From assembly GCF_033807715.1 (NCBI RefSeq), contig NC_084596.1, positions 39,852,458 to 39,916,457 on the forward strand: a stretch of DNA of 64,000 nt, given 5' to 3'. The translations under genes were made by a program, and so were the position numbers. The stretch comes from Cololabis saira. Taxonomy: Eukaryota > Chordata > Actinopteri > Beloniformes > Belonidae. Below the pieces are notes generated by a model. It was not told the DNA's origin, searched no databases, and saw nothing but the letters and a program-made list of their open reading frames with translations. Shown here one piece after another: positions 42,627 through 56,359 of the stretch (the first letter of the stretch is position 1; every line of letters starts with the position of its first letter).

Positions 42627-44132
42627 TATTATTGCAGGTAATTGGGGCCCCTGATCCCACATGGGAGCCAAAATAACTGGACCACAATCAGCTGCAGATG
42701 ATACTTTAGAAATGAAAAATGTTATTTTTATGTTTTATGTTATTGTAATAATTACTTTCTCAATGATGCTGCAGCAATCTAAATTCAAAGACATCTGGGA
42801 GCAAAGGAAAATGTATATTTCCCTGAAACACCTTGCTTTTTTAAAATTTTCTTTTCTTTTACCTCTTTTAAACACGATTTGTTTAAGTATCTATTTTCTT
42901 GTATTACTATACTAGATAAGATAAGAGATAAGATAAACCTTTAATAGTCCCACAGAGGGGAAATTTGCAGAAAGAAAACACCCCATGTTCATGTGTTCTG
43001 TTATAACATGTTTTGTGAATGGAAAAAACTAATTGGAGCACTGTGTTGAAACAAGTAAGTATTTGATAAAGATGTATTGTTTAAATGTGATTCCAAACAA
43101 AAAGAAAATAAAAAAAGTAAAAATGTCATTATACTTGAAACAAGTACACATAGAGGTACCACAAAATACTAACTAAAACCCCTTGATATATCACTGCAAA
43201 TAAAGTTATGAATAATTATAGTATAGTACATAATGTATTAATTGTATTAATAAGTTCTGAGATTGTGCATTTGCAGGAAGGCTGCAACTAAGTTGGTGGT
43301 CAAAGGTTTTGGTGAGTCAACAATTATTTCTGTCACGCCGTCCACAGGTCTTCTTCTGCTGCTGCAGACATTGCATTATGGGATATACTGTATAATGTCT
43401 GGTGAACACTGGAAACTGTCCAGGATGTGACAAACAACCTGGGCATTTCTTGCATACAACAGACTACTCACATATTGAACACTTTTTGCAACATTTTGGT
43501 CAAATCAGTTGACACTTGCAGTATATTATGCTGCTTTCAAAACATTCACTATGTGCTAACATGGACCCCTGGACCAGCATGAGGCACATCAGGTATACTG
43601 TATAATTACATAGGGAGTACATATTGTGTGGTTTAATAAGCAGGTTGTGACATGCATGTAGTTTTAGACACAAATATCACACTAAAGCATAAGTAAAATG
43701 ATATATTAAAACTTTTGCATTGGTAACTTTCCATAATGTACATAACTGCTCATGTTTAGTTGTTGTTGCAGACTTAATTTGCAACATTTATCCCTTCTAT
43801 TGTCCTCATTTTCTGAATACACCCTGTGTCCTCTGGGTCAAAATGACCGGTCTTCAGTAAACCCCTATTATAAGCACCTGAGTTGAATTTAAACACCAAA
43901 TTTCATCTTGAAGAAACAACTTGTCATTCATCACAAAATGTGTGAATGCTTAAGTTTTCCCTCTTTATTTGTATTTCTATAGGTAAATAAAAAAATATGC
44001 AAAAAGGAGTTTTGAATGCATTGTAATTCATCCCAATTACTCGGTTTCTTTTTTTTCTCCAGTGAACAATTTTAGGTAATGTACAGTACAAAAACATGAA
44101 ATATAACATATCCCATTCAACTAATTAGCACA
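42627..44132. other. crb1-zbtb41 intergenic, no clear feature
   Basis: AT-rich. A short aaacctttaatagtcccacag tract near 42940 resembles a fish LINE tail. I looked here for EGF-type exons on the minus strand and saw no NGGxC-coding GC-rich block. Confidence 0.4.
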
Positions 44133-44503
44133 TACAGGACTGTCTCAGAAAATTAGAATATTGGGACAAAGTCCTTTATTTTCTGTAATGCAAAAATGTC
44201 ATACATTCTGGATTCATTAAAAATCAACTGAAATATTGCAAGCCTTTTATTATTTTAATATTGGTGATCATGGCTTACAGTTTAAGAAAACTCAAATATT
44301 CTATCTCAAAAAATTAGAATATTCTGGGAATCTTAATCTTAAACTGTAAGCCATAATCAGCAATATTAAAATAATAAAAGGCTTGCAATATTTCAGTTGA
44401 TTTGTAATGAATCCAGAATGTATGACATTTTTGTTTTTTTAATTGCATTACAGAAAATAAAGAACTTTATCACAATATTCTAATTTTCTGAGACAGTCCT
44501 GTA
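44133..44503. mobile_element. Palindromic Tc1-type MITE
   Basis: Long near-perfect palindrome beginning tacaggactgtctcagaaaa and ending ttttctgagacagtcctgta, bounded by TA dinucleotides as expected for Tc1/mariner targets. Arms of about 180 bp. Confidence 0.88.
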
Positions 44504-45149
44504 TAGGCCAGTATGGAAGTGTACAGCCTTTGCAGATATATTTATTTCACCTGCAGCACACAGTATAGTCCTTCTTTTGAGGGTAGAACTGACACCTCTT
44601 CCTCTTATTTGCCCGAACTGGGGAAGGTAAATTTCAAGTTAAAAAAATATCATTTAAAATATTTTTTCGGGGGGTTTAACACAGTGGAGGGTCATTGTGA
44701 TCCGTGGACAACAGGAGGGTTAAAGCTCTGACGCCCTGAGGAAATTAATAATGTTTTGTCAGTTTTACATTCTTGTAACCCCATCCAGAGGGTAGAATGG
44801 CAATCATGTCGTGGATGTGTTATGGGATGTATTAAGCTGGTCCTGGTCCTGGAGCTGGAGACGCCTCCAGAGGAGTCAAGGAGCAGCCACTGATCATCTG
44901 CAGAGTCATGACTTACACAGCTGTCTTCCTGTTGACAGCAGAGCAGCCAGAAGATCACGTCGTTATGCAGGATCCCAGCATGCTGTCTTGATGGTGTGGA
45001 GGTACAAGGTAACTATTTTAAGTATCCATAGCAGTCTTAAAAAGTACAGAATCTGCAGGAATTTTATTTAGAAACTGTACATAAGGTGCAACTCATGATA
45101 TTATTCTGAATAAATAACTATATGACAAGTATTAATGACGACCAAGCGG

Positions 45150-45860
45150 AAGGCTGCTGGTTTTTTAATTCATTAATTTATTATTTATTTCATTCATTGA
45201 AAGAAAAAACAATACAGTTCAATATAATTACAACAAATCCCTTTCCTTAAATGAAAGGGAACAGAAAGAAGACTAAGCTTATTTCATGTGTCCCTTTTTC
45301 CTAAGAAACCAAATTTCAATTAATGTAGCCTAATAATAAAAAAAACAAAAACAAATTACGCAATTTAAAAAAACACTTTCCAATAAACGTAATAAAAAAC
45401 AACAACAAAAAAACTAAACCAAAACTAAAACAAAAGTTCTAAAATAACACAAAATAGCTGTCGTCAAACACAGATATTCTTTTTTGATTCAAAGAAAAAA
45501 AATATGACAATGATGCTAAAAAGAGTGAGAGAAAAAAGAAAACCCACCTAACTTAACAATTATCATGATATTTCTTCATCAAACTAGCTTTTATTATTCT
45601 TTTAAATGTAATGTTTGATTTGCATTCTTTGGCTTCTGTATCCAGATTGTTCCATAAACTGATACCTTTTACAGAAACACAACGTTCCATTAATTTTGTC
45701 CTGAACTTTGGTTTTTTAAAGATCTCTGTTCCTTTTAAGTTATACTTATTTTCTCTTTTTTTCAAATGTTTTTTGTATTGATTGGCACATTTTTTTATGA
45801 GCTTTCCACATAATTTGCAGAATTCTGTGGTCCACTAATTCAAGAAATGTCAACAGTTTT
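45150..45860 (-). mobile_element. LINE fragment: reverse transcriptase C-terminus and 3'UTR
   Basis: The minus-strand frame (45553-45765) has RTKLMERCVSVKGISLWNNL..FKRIIKASL, the typical end of a Rex/L2-like LINE protein. The 3' tail matches 40265-40985. Confidence 0.7.
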
Positions 45861-46689
45861 AACTGAAGGAATAATGGATTTGAAGGATGACAGGTCAGTA
45901 GTTTCAGTGTGGTACAGAAGAGGAGGCACACAAGTTGATTTGAATGAGATTCTGCTGGTTGTATTTTTACATTTCAGAAAGGCTTGTACCTTAAGTACGT
46001 TGCCCTTTTCTTTTTTTGTTTGTTTGTTTTGTTACAATCTGTGTTTACTACCAGCTCGACGACCGCCCTCTAGCGTCTGAATGAGGAATACCACCGTAGG
46101 GATAAATCCACAATAAAACCACGAGTGACTAATCGATGTAAAGTAATAATGAGGGGGCTTGTTTTTTTATTTTTTATTTTGAATGCATTTTTTATTGTTT
46201 TATTTGCATTAATTCATTTTAGAGTCTCTACAGTTATACATTTCAGAATTATTTTAACACTGAAAGAAGTTCTGCGCTCAATAACTTCGATTAACAGTCT
46301 GTACCTGAAGCATACATTTACGTCTCTCGGTGTTAGATTAATATAGCAAACTGCATTAATATAATTTACAATAGTTTGATAAGTAACAACACAATTTGCA
46401 GTCAATGGATATAGATTTTTAAATTCCTATATTATAATTTGTACATTAAACATCTAAGTGAATTGAAAAATACTTGGGAATGAACTAATCTGACTACATT
46501 ACCCATAATGCCCTCTCGCAATTAACGCTTAGATGTTTTCGAATACGTCACATCCTTCACGTTTAGTTAAGTTTTTTGCATTTCATTTCTGAATGAAAAT
46601 GTTTCCTACAGAAACATCATTCGTTAACTTATATGCTGGTTAGGCTATATTTCTTAAATTGTTTTTTATTTTATTATTCTTTTGCATAT

Positions 46690-46889
46690 GATTACGTCAC
46701 ACAACATGAGCGCCGCTGTAGCTGCATCAGCCAATCAGCGAGCGGCTTGTTTCGGGGTGTAAAACGTTTCTGGTGGCTGTATGGGCGTTACAGACATCAG
46801 GAAATTTGTATTCCTCTGTCTATTTTCTTACTTTGTCTTATCACCCGGGGGGGAAAAATCACTCTACAAGCACCTCACGTGTGTCATAG
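46690..46889 (+). promoter_or_regulatory. zbtb41: Probable zbtb41 promoter and noncoding first exon
   Basis: An ATTACGTCA (CRE-like) site and a CCAAT box (agccaatcagcgag) lie in a locally CpG-richer block, followed by a good donor (catag/gtaagg) at 46889. The next acceptor on this strand is the coding exon at 48915. The exon itself has no coding evidence, and its 5' edge is unknown. Confidence 0.4.
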
Positions 46890-47998
46890 GTAAGGATCCT
46901 TTGGACACATGTTGTTAGATAGTTTGTGCGTTTCAGAGGGAATGTAAAAGGTCGTTTGTCAACACTCTCCTCGGTGGGGGCCCCGCCCGTAGGGGTCCTT
47001 GAGGTGGGACACGATTTACAAATGCAACTGTCTTACTGTCAATGATCACGATGAGGCGTGTTACCTCTGTCATACCTGCAGAATGCAGCGCTAATAGACT
47101 ATTTCCAGCGTTACAACAGATGCAGGAGTGCATCAAACGACCACAAAAGATCGTCATTGCAAATGTTTTTAATGCACATCCTTGACATTTACAATTTCCC
47201 ACAACAACTTGCAATAATATTAGCTTCGTTTTATAAATAACATCGTGCTTTAAGAGTCCAAAAAGGAAGTTATCTTGGCTTGAAGGCATATAGCCTATGT
47301 GGATGTCTGAAATCTCTAGAAAACCAAAAATCTGACATGAACACAAAAACTCTGCCTCTTAATATGGGACAGATTTGTGATATTTAATGAGCTGTTCACA
47401 TTTGTAGGGTACTGTGACGTCAGAGACCCGAGTAAAATGATCCATTATTCCAATTAGTATCTCACTTCATATTGTATTGGATGTACATTAAACGTGAACA
47501 CGGCTAAGCTTTTATACAGATTAGAAGAGAGGGGGCTGCTGATGAGAACACATGTGTAATTGCATTGTTGTACTCTATGTAAGTGGTATTTTAAGCCATG
47601 CATGTCACAGACATTTGATTAAAATTTCAGGCTGCATATATATATAGAATAGAATAGAATAAACTTTATTGATCCCCCAGAGGGGAAATTCACTTGTGCA
47701 GCAGCAAACATACACACGCTCTACAATTTTTACAAAATATACAGAAAAGTACGAAAAGGTATAAAAAAGTATATTCTAAAAAAATAACCAATAAATAGCT
47801 AAGTAAATAAAAAGAGCAATATTAAAAAAAAGGCAATGTACAAAAGAAGTACTAAACAAATAAAATATACATGTGCAAAGAGACAAATATACCAGTGATG
47901 CATTGAGAGAGAGAAGGTTATTGCACTTTTAAACTGTACTTGTGGAGTGACGTGAGCCATTACTTGAGCAGAAAGCAATTTACAAAAATGCTGACCAT

Positions 47999-48067
<69 letters not shown>
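46890..48067. other. zbtb41 intron 1, proximal part
   Basis: Mostly unassigned. About 47645-47935 looks like a LINE tail (aactttattgatcccccag). (TA)n from 48000. Confidence 0.4.
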
Positions 48068-48823
<756 letters not shown>

Positions 48824-48946
48824 ATATATATGTATATATGTATATATTTATATGCCCATTTTCACATGGGTTAGCACATGTATTCATTCTCACTGTTTTT
48901 ACTCTGCTTTTCAGGAACTGAACATGGTAGCCCAATCAACAGCCCA

Positions 48947-50168
48947 ATGACAAGAAAGGCGACTACAATGTTGCGTCCCAAGCGTGGGAAGCTGGTCGGT
49001 TCCAGCAGTGTCTGTCCCACAGACCCGTCCACTGCACCGGGCTTCAGTCTGCCGGCGAACTCCAAACCTGTCCAAGAGCCGCCCTCAAAAACCCGCCGCC
49101 TGACTCTGCCGCAGCACAGCCAGAGCCTCCTCCGGTTTCTGAACGAGGATCGGACCCGCCAGACGTTCTGTGACGTGACAGTGTCCGTGGGCAGGAAGGT
49201 CTACAGCGCCCACAAGGTGGTGCTGGCTCACGGCAGCAGCTACTTCCACGCAGAACTGTCCAAGAGCTCCGCTCCAACAACACACGTGACTCTAGACCAT
49301 GTGGAGGATTCAGTTTTCCAGCACCTTCTGGGCTTTTTGTACACTGCAGAGTGTCTCGTTGCAGATACGGACCTCCCAGCTCTCGCTGAAGCAGCTCGAT
49401 TCCTGGATATGATGGATATATTAAAGCTGGTATATGAGGAAGAGGTTTGCGACCCTGCTGATGTAATCCATGCCCAGGCTGAGCTGAGAGAGTCTTCCCA
49501 GGTGGAGGGAACCTCCACTGACGTGGCAGGGACTGATCCGGACATGCAATGCCCATCTGAGTATAAACAAACACTGTTCAACCGTCAGTTTGGCTTTGAA
49601 ATATCGCAGCAGGACAGCGTTGCTGAGAGCACTAAGGGACATCAGGAGGCCTCCCCTGAAGATGTGAAGATGGCAGGTCAAACGGGGGCAAACACGCGGA
49701 GATCAGCTCGTAGGAGGAGAACACCTACCAAATATAAAAGGGATGATGTACAGCACTCCGTCACGGCCCCTCTGGAGAAACATATAACCTCCAGGAACGA
49801 GGCTGAGGGAGCCGGAGACGATGCTGCAGAAAACCAAACCCTCAAAGTGGACGTAAGTGAGATCCCTAAACCAGATCAGAAGGACGACATCATGGACGAG
49901 GATGGGGAGGATGACGAGCGAATGGACACGAACACGGGCGGTGCTGCCCAACAGAGAGGTGGTGAGGCCGGCGGGGCGGAGAGGAGCGGAGGTGAGGGCA
50001 GTTCCTATGGAGACGGGACGGAAGAGCAGTCTGGAGGAGTCCCAGCAGCCGGGAGGTCCAACCAGAGTGTGATGGTGTTTCCTGAGGGCCTGGCCCCCAT
50101 CATCATCCAAGCCGCCAGCAAAAGGATCCTCAAGTGTCCCAAATGTGACAAGACGTTTGATCGTGCAG
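48947..50168 (+). CDS. zbtb41: zbtb41 first coding exon: BTB domain and acidic linker
   Basis: BTB motifs [25 protein letters not shown] and [18 protein letters not shown] basic patch [15 protein letters not shown] (about 250) may be a nuclear localisation signal. An acidic segment ([11 protein letters not shown]) follows. The exon ends within the first finger ([13 protein letters not shown]/gtgaag). Confidence 0.92.
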
Positions 50169-53053
50169 GTGAAGACCATGAAGTTAGATTTTTATTCACA
50201 ACACTGTTATAAATCCAGCAGGCGTCCTTCAGCCTGAAGCACAATCGGCAGAGGTGTCTTCAGTATTCACATTCATTACTCAGGTAGAAGTATAGATACT
50301 AGAGTTTATAAATACTCCTGTAGAAGTTGAAGTATCAACTCAAGTTTTTTACTCAAGTAAAAGTATAAAAGTACTGGTTTAAAAACTACTTAAAGTATAA
50401 AAGTAAAAGTAATGTAAGGGGGAAAAAGCCATTGAAAATGAATGCATCTTAGTATAATGCAAATATATTAAAGAAGCATATATGTGTACTATTGAGCATT
50501 AACATGTGTTTCAGAGAGCAGGAGAAATGATGAATAATTGCCTATAAGTATTGTAATGGTGCAAAAAGTCAAACTTCAGAGGCATGTTATCATTTATCCT
50601 AACCTTTATTGGAATGTACATCCAAGTTTAGTTGCAGGAATCTGAGGGAACGGATGTAAGAACAAAACTGGACAAGAACATCTGAAACAACCACAACCAA
50701 ATTCACTCTATCCGGATGGAGCAATTTAACTGGATAGTTTTTATTTAAAGGCCGAAATGAAATAGAGTAACAAGGCTGTTTTTAAAATGTAAGGAGTAAA
50801 AGTAAAAAGTAATCTGAAAAATAATTACTCCAGTGAAGTATAGATAACCAAAATTTCTACTTAAGTAAGGTAACGAGGTATTTGTACTTCGTTACTTGAC
50901 ACCTCTGACAATCGGCATACAGACGAGGGCAAATTACTTGGTAATTACTTGGTACTGTAACTGCCATGCAAAAGAAAAGAAAAACCCACAAGAAAAGTAA
51001 ATCGATCAATCAGTTAAACTTTATTGGTAAAGCACTTTTCTACAACTGGAGCAGCACAAAGTGCTTCATATAACTAAAAAGCACAATAACAAAAGAAAAG
51101 AACAGAGCCTCCCAGCTTTGACCAACGCACATCACCACTGTCGTGCACGTGAAAGCAACACACACGTAAACATCTAAATGATGTTAAAAGTAGAGCAAGA
51201 ACGGAAGCAGCTATCTTCAGTTTTTTGAGAAAACAGCATCATTCATAGCTCAACTCAAACCAGACTTTGGTTCTCATTTTAAAGAATATTTAAGGTACTA
51301 AAACAATTGAAGGAGGCCTTTGCTGAAAGCTAACGTCTCTCCAGGGGTGTTTGGCGCCCACAAACCCTGACAACCCCACAGGAGCGCTGAGAACAAACCA
51401 GGGTTCCTCTCCCCTTCAGCCGGGAGGACGGGGTGTCTGTGCTTTCTAAAAATGAGCAGATTTTCCACTTTTCCCCACATTCACAGGAATCCAGCGCTGG
51501 TTTTTGATCTTCAGCAGGATTTAATCCTTTTCTTAAAGAACTTTTAGGGTGTGATTAATAGGCCTGTGTTGAAAAGATCGATTTTCCGATTCTAAATCGA
51601 TTCATATGTCTAAAGATCGATTTAAAAAATCATCATTACTTTACAAATTTTGGTAGTTTTTTGTTTATGCCCAAAAAAGGAATGTTTTGTCGGACACGAG
51701 CATAACCATGTTTTTGCCTTTAAATATGTTTAAAGGTATGAAAACATTAAAGTTTTCAGTTGTAATTGCATAAATTGTCTATATTTATTTGCTTTACGTA
51801 CCATCTTGGGGTTACTTTTGCATAAAATGCTAAAAACCAAATTCTCATAAATGAGGAAAAAATTAAACTGATTTCATAGGGCCCTATCTCTGTTTCCTCC
51901 CTGGATCTGTTTGATAATTCTGACCCACATGATGTTTCTGAAAGCAGTTCTATCAGCATTCTGGGAGCTGATTGGTCCTTACAGCATCATTAGCTGCAAT
52001 ACTTGCTTTTAATCTCAATATAATACTAGTATTAATATGTTGCATAACTACAGTCAGAAAATTCATGCAACAGCTCAAAAAACAGTTGTAATAACACTAA
52101 CCCAAATCAATATCGGAATCGAATCGGATCGAAAAAAATCCTAATAATCGATTCTGAATCTTAAAAATCGGAATTGAATCGATTCTTGACATTTGAATGG
52201 ATCTCCAGCCCTAGTGACTAAACTGTGGTCACGGCTGTAGAGGTGTCAGGTTTATCAACTTCATTGATCGTATTGGATCAGAAGGGCTTCTGACTGCATC
52301 ACTTAACCCTTGTTTTTGCTGCTTTTGCTTACAGGGAAATATGAGAGTCACACGAGAGTGCACACAGGAGAGAAGCCGTTCCAGTGTGACGTCTGCCTCC
52401 AGTGCTACTCCACCAAGTCCAACCTGACCGTGCACAAGAAGAAGCACAGCAGCGACGCTCCCTTCCAGAAGAAGGAGCACAAATGTCCCTTCTGCAACAA
52501 GCTCCACGCGAGCAAGAAAACTCTGGCCAAGCACGTCCGGAGGTGAGATGGAGCTACACTCATCAACTTTACGCTGAGGAGGCTGTTGTAAGGGGGTGGA
52601 GCCGGACGCAGCTAAGAGCACAGGTCACACATTTACGCCTACACAGAAGACACGCTTAGGGAAAACTTCACACTCGTTAGTCATGAAAAGCTTGAGTTCA
52701 AGCGTCATTAAGCCTAACCCCGCCCGTCCATGCAGACCGGCGGCCACAGGTGGACGAGGGAGGGGAGGCGGGATCCACATACGTGAGCCATTAGAAGCTT
52801 TTAGTCCTTCTCTGGGTCTAAGAACGAGATGACGAAGCTGGAATGAGGCATGCTGAGATGATCTGCCCGAGTTAACGCCCACAGATCGTTTCACTTATCA
52901 CTCAGTTCATATGTTTTGTTAGTATTAGTTAGTGTTGGTGATGATCTCATGCTGTATTCACTTAATTTTAAGCCTTGGTACGGACAACCTGTTCTTTTTT
53001 TATTATATAGATATATAAACACTATTAATTGAAAGAAGATCTTTTTTTTCTTA

Positions 53054-53106
<53 letters not shown>

Positions 53107-54173
53107 AATCCATTTAATAGTACCTTATACGTGTATATATATATATATAGTAGTAATAAAGTATATATATATATTTTACGGTTAATGTAGAAAAACAGCT
53201 ATTTTGCAAAATAGCCGGCTAATGTGCAAAATAACCGTCAGGGCGGTTAATGTAGAAAAACGTCTATTTTGCAAAGTACATACATTTTTAAGCTCATGGT
53301 GCGCGTACATCACATTTTTAATCATCTCTCCAGTCTCGATGCTCCGGTCTCGTGGCATGCCGTGGCAATTATAGCAATTATTCTGAGTCCAAATCCCATG
53401 CAGTATATTCCTAACTTGAGTATTCCAAAACGAATAATGCAAACTACGGATCACGTCATTGGCAGCCCAGAATAGAGCGCCACCGAGGTGGCAAAGCTCA
53501 GTGGAGTGAACTCACCTCTACCAGCCTTGTAGGTCTGGGAAATGTACTCACAAATATCCAGTGTGACAGTCTTTGTGAGGAAAGATCTATTCTTCTCTTT
53601 GCACCTCCAAAACAGACAAACAGTTGTTGCGTCTCTCTCATGGAAGGTGAAGCTCCTAAACCTGGATCGCGCAAACCCGAATCGTGCAAACCCGAAGCGC
53701 ATGATGAGATGAGGTCTCTCCTCCTCCTCCATTTGCACAAATTGATGAAACCAAAACAAACTAAGCAAACGTAATTCATGTGGTAGATAGAGTCCAGTTA
53801 CTACAGAATAGCCTATGGTTCAGTTGAATGGATGAAATTCGCGCTTCAAACCAGTCACTTACAGTCGCCAATCAGTCCAGTTGGTGCGTAGCAGCCAATG
53901 GAAGAAGCCGATATGCTGCACATGCTTGTTGTTGACAAGGCTGTTTATGGCTGTTGAAGAAGAATAACGTTACACTCCCCGAAAAAGTGTCCACAGCATT
54001 AACCGGCTACTGCCGTTTTTCTACATTAGCCGCCCTGACGGTTATTTTGCATATTAGCCGGCTATTTTGCAAAATAGCCGCTTTTCTACATTGACCGTAA
54101 CATATATATTATATAAGAATACATTTAATAGTACAGTACCTTATACGTGTATATATATAGTAGTAGTAAAGTG

Positions 54174-54247
<74 letters not shown>

Positions 54248-56296
54248 CATGGTGCTCTGTTGAAAGCTGTCAAACCAATTTTCACTTCCAGTCGTCTGAT
54301 ATGACGTCTGTAATAAGAACTCTAATTTCACACCTCAGGATTGCAGTTGTTGGATGAAATTCCCCGGAGGCAGAAAATGATTTAAACAGTGTCGGTTATG
54401 TTGTAAATCAGGGGTGCCCAATCCTGGTCCTCGAGAGCCCCTATCCAGCATGTTTTAGATGTTTCCCTGTTGAAGCACACCGTGATAAAAGTAGCTGTTT
54501 CAACAACAGAACTGTCCAGACCTTTATGACAAGCTAATGATGACCACTAATTAGAATCAGGTGTGAGGAAGCAGGGAAACATCTAAAACATGCTGGATAG
54601 GAGCTCTCGAGGACCAGGATTGGGCACCCCTGTTGTAAATGATCGCTTTGACTTTTTTTTTTTTTTTAGATAAAATACATCATTTTTTGTCAGTGTCACT
54701 GGTTGTTGATTCTCTCCTGATATGTTTTGTGAGCGTGTGGGTGGATCTGCTGCTGGAGGATTAACCCCCAACCCCGTCCCCACCCCTCTTTACCTTCCAG
54801 GTTTCATCCGGATCACACTCAGGAGTTTTTTACCAAGAGGAAGAGGAAGAGCGAAGGCTGGAAATGTGCTGTAAGCAATAACTTCTGTTCTAAAACTCTT
54901 TTATCTAACTGTTCTTGCACGTCTCAACGCATTTGGTGTTCTCTGTCTATTTTACTTTTTTGTTTGTTGCAATCGTTGGATATAAATGTATTAAATGGAT
55001 ATATACCTTTTAATTTGTTAAACAATCCTGAATCAAGCCCCCCCAGCACCCACTATATTTTAAAGTCTTGACCGTCACTAATTGTGTAATTTTCTGAAGC
55101 AGATTTGCTCAAAGATGTTCAGCCGCAGGCCTCACCTGCAGGAGCACATGATCCTGCACACGCAGGACCGCCCGTTCAAGTGCTCCTTCTGCGACGAATA
55201 CTTCAGGTCCAGGTTCGCCAGGCTCAAGCATCAAGAAAAGCATCACTTAGGTGGGAAATAGTTCATGAAAAAGAGTAGATCTTTGTCACAACTTTAAAAC
55301 TGAGCTGTAAAACAAAAAGATTCTATTTTCCAAGTGACGATAAATGACAAATGTTCAAGGCTTAAGATGATTTTATGGCCATACGTCTTACAGCTTCTAA
55401 AGCATTTAGAGATTCTGCATTTAACCTTGTTCAGAGATTTAGTTTTGTTTCGTTCGCAGGTCCGTTTCCATGTGAGATCTGCGGCCGTCAGTTTAATGAC
55501 ACGGGAAACAAAAAGAGACACATAGAGTGCACACATGGAGGCAAAAGAAAATGGACCTGCTTTGTTTGTGGAAAGTCAGTAAGAGAAAGGTACCGTTTTA
55601 TTTAGCTTTTATTCGCCACACTTGGTCTGTTTAAAATCACACCGCTTGAGTCGTTAGAGTAAACGGAGGAAATGTTGCCCCCTGTGTGTTGCCCTGGCAG
55701 GACGACGTTGAGGGAGCACCTGAGGATCCACAGCGGAGAGAAGCCTCATCTGTGCAGCATTTGTGGTCAAAGTTTCCGTCACAGCAGCTCCTACAGGTGA
55801 CGTCGGCGTCCGTCGCAGGTTGCGGTGAATATTTCAGCCGTTCAGAGGCTCACTAATCAGGTCTAAACATCCTTTTTGTACAGGCTCCACCTGCGGGTTC
55901 ACCATGACGACAAGCGCTACGAGTGTGACGAGTGTGGGAAAACCTTCATCCGCCACGACCACCTGACCAAACATCAGAAAATACACTCTGGTCAGTGTTA
56001 AAGACGCCACAGTCGTGATCCTGAGTTGTTTCTGCGGCTCACGCTGGCACGCGTCAGCAGCACTTCCCCCTAACTTACCCAGTCTTCAACGCAGTCTGTG
56101 TTTGTTACAGGGGAGAAAGCCCATCAGTGCGAAGAGTGTGGGAAATGCTTCCGGCGCCATGACCATCTAACCGTCCACTACAAAAGTGTTCACCTGGGAG
56201 AGAAGGTCTGGCAGAAGTACGTGGCTTTTGCTCCGGTGATGGTGATGGTGATGATGGTGATGTGATAGTGATGGTGATGATGAAGAAGAAGAAGAA

Positions 56297-56359
<63 letters not shown>

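Noticed and set aside
41060..46690. Search for crb1 N-terminal EGF exons on the minus strand
   Set aside because: No GC-rich cysteine-patterned exon was seen. The interval is AT-rich and largely repeats. Very short isolated EGF exons cannot be fully excluded by eye.
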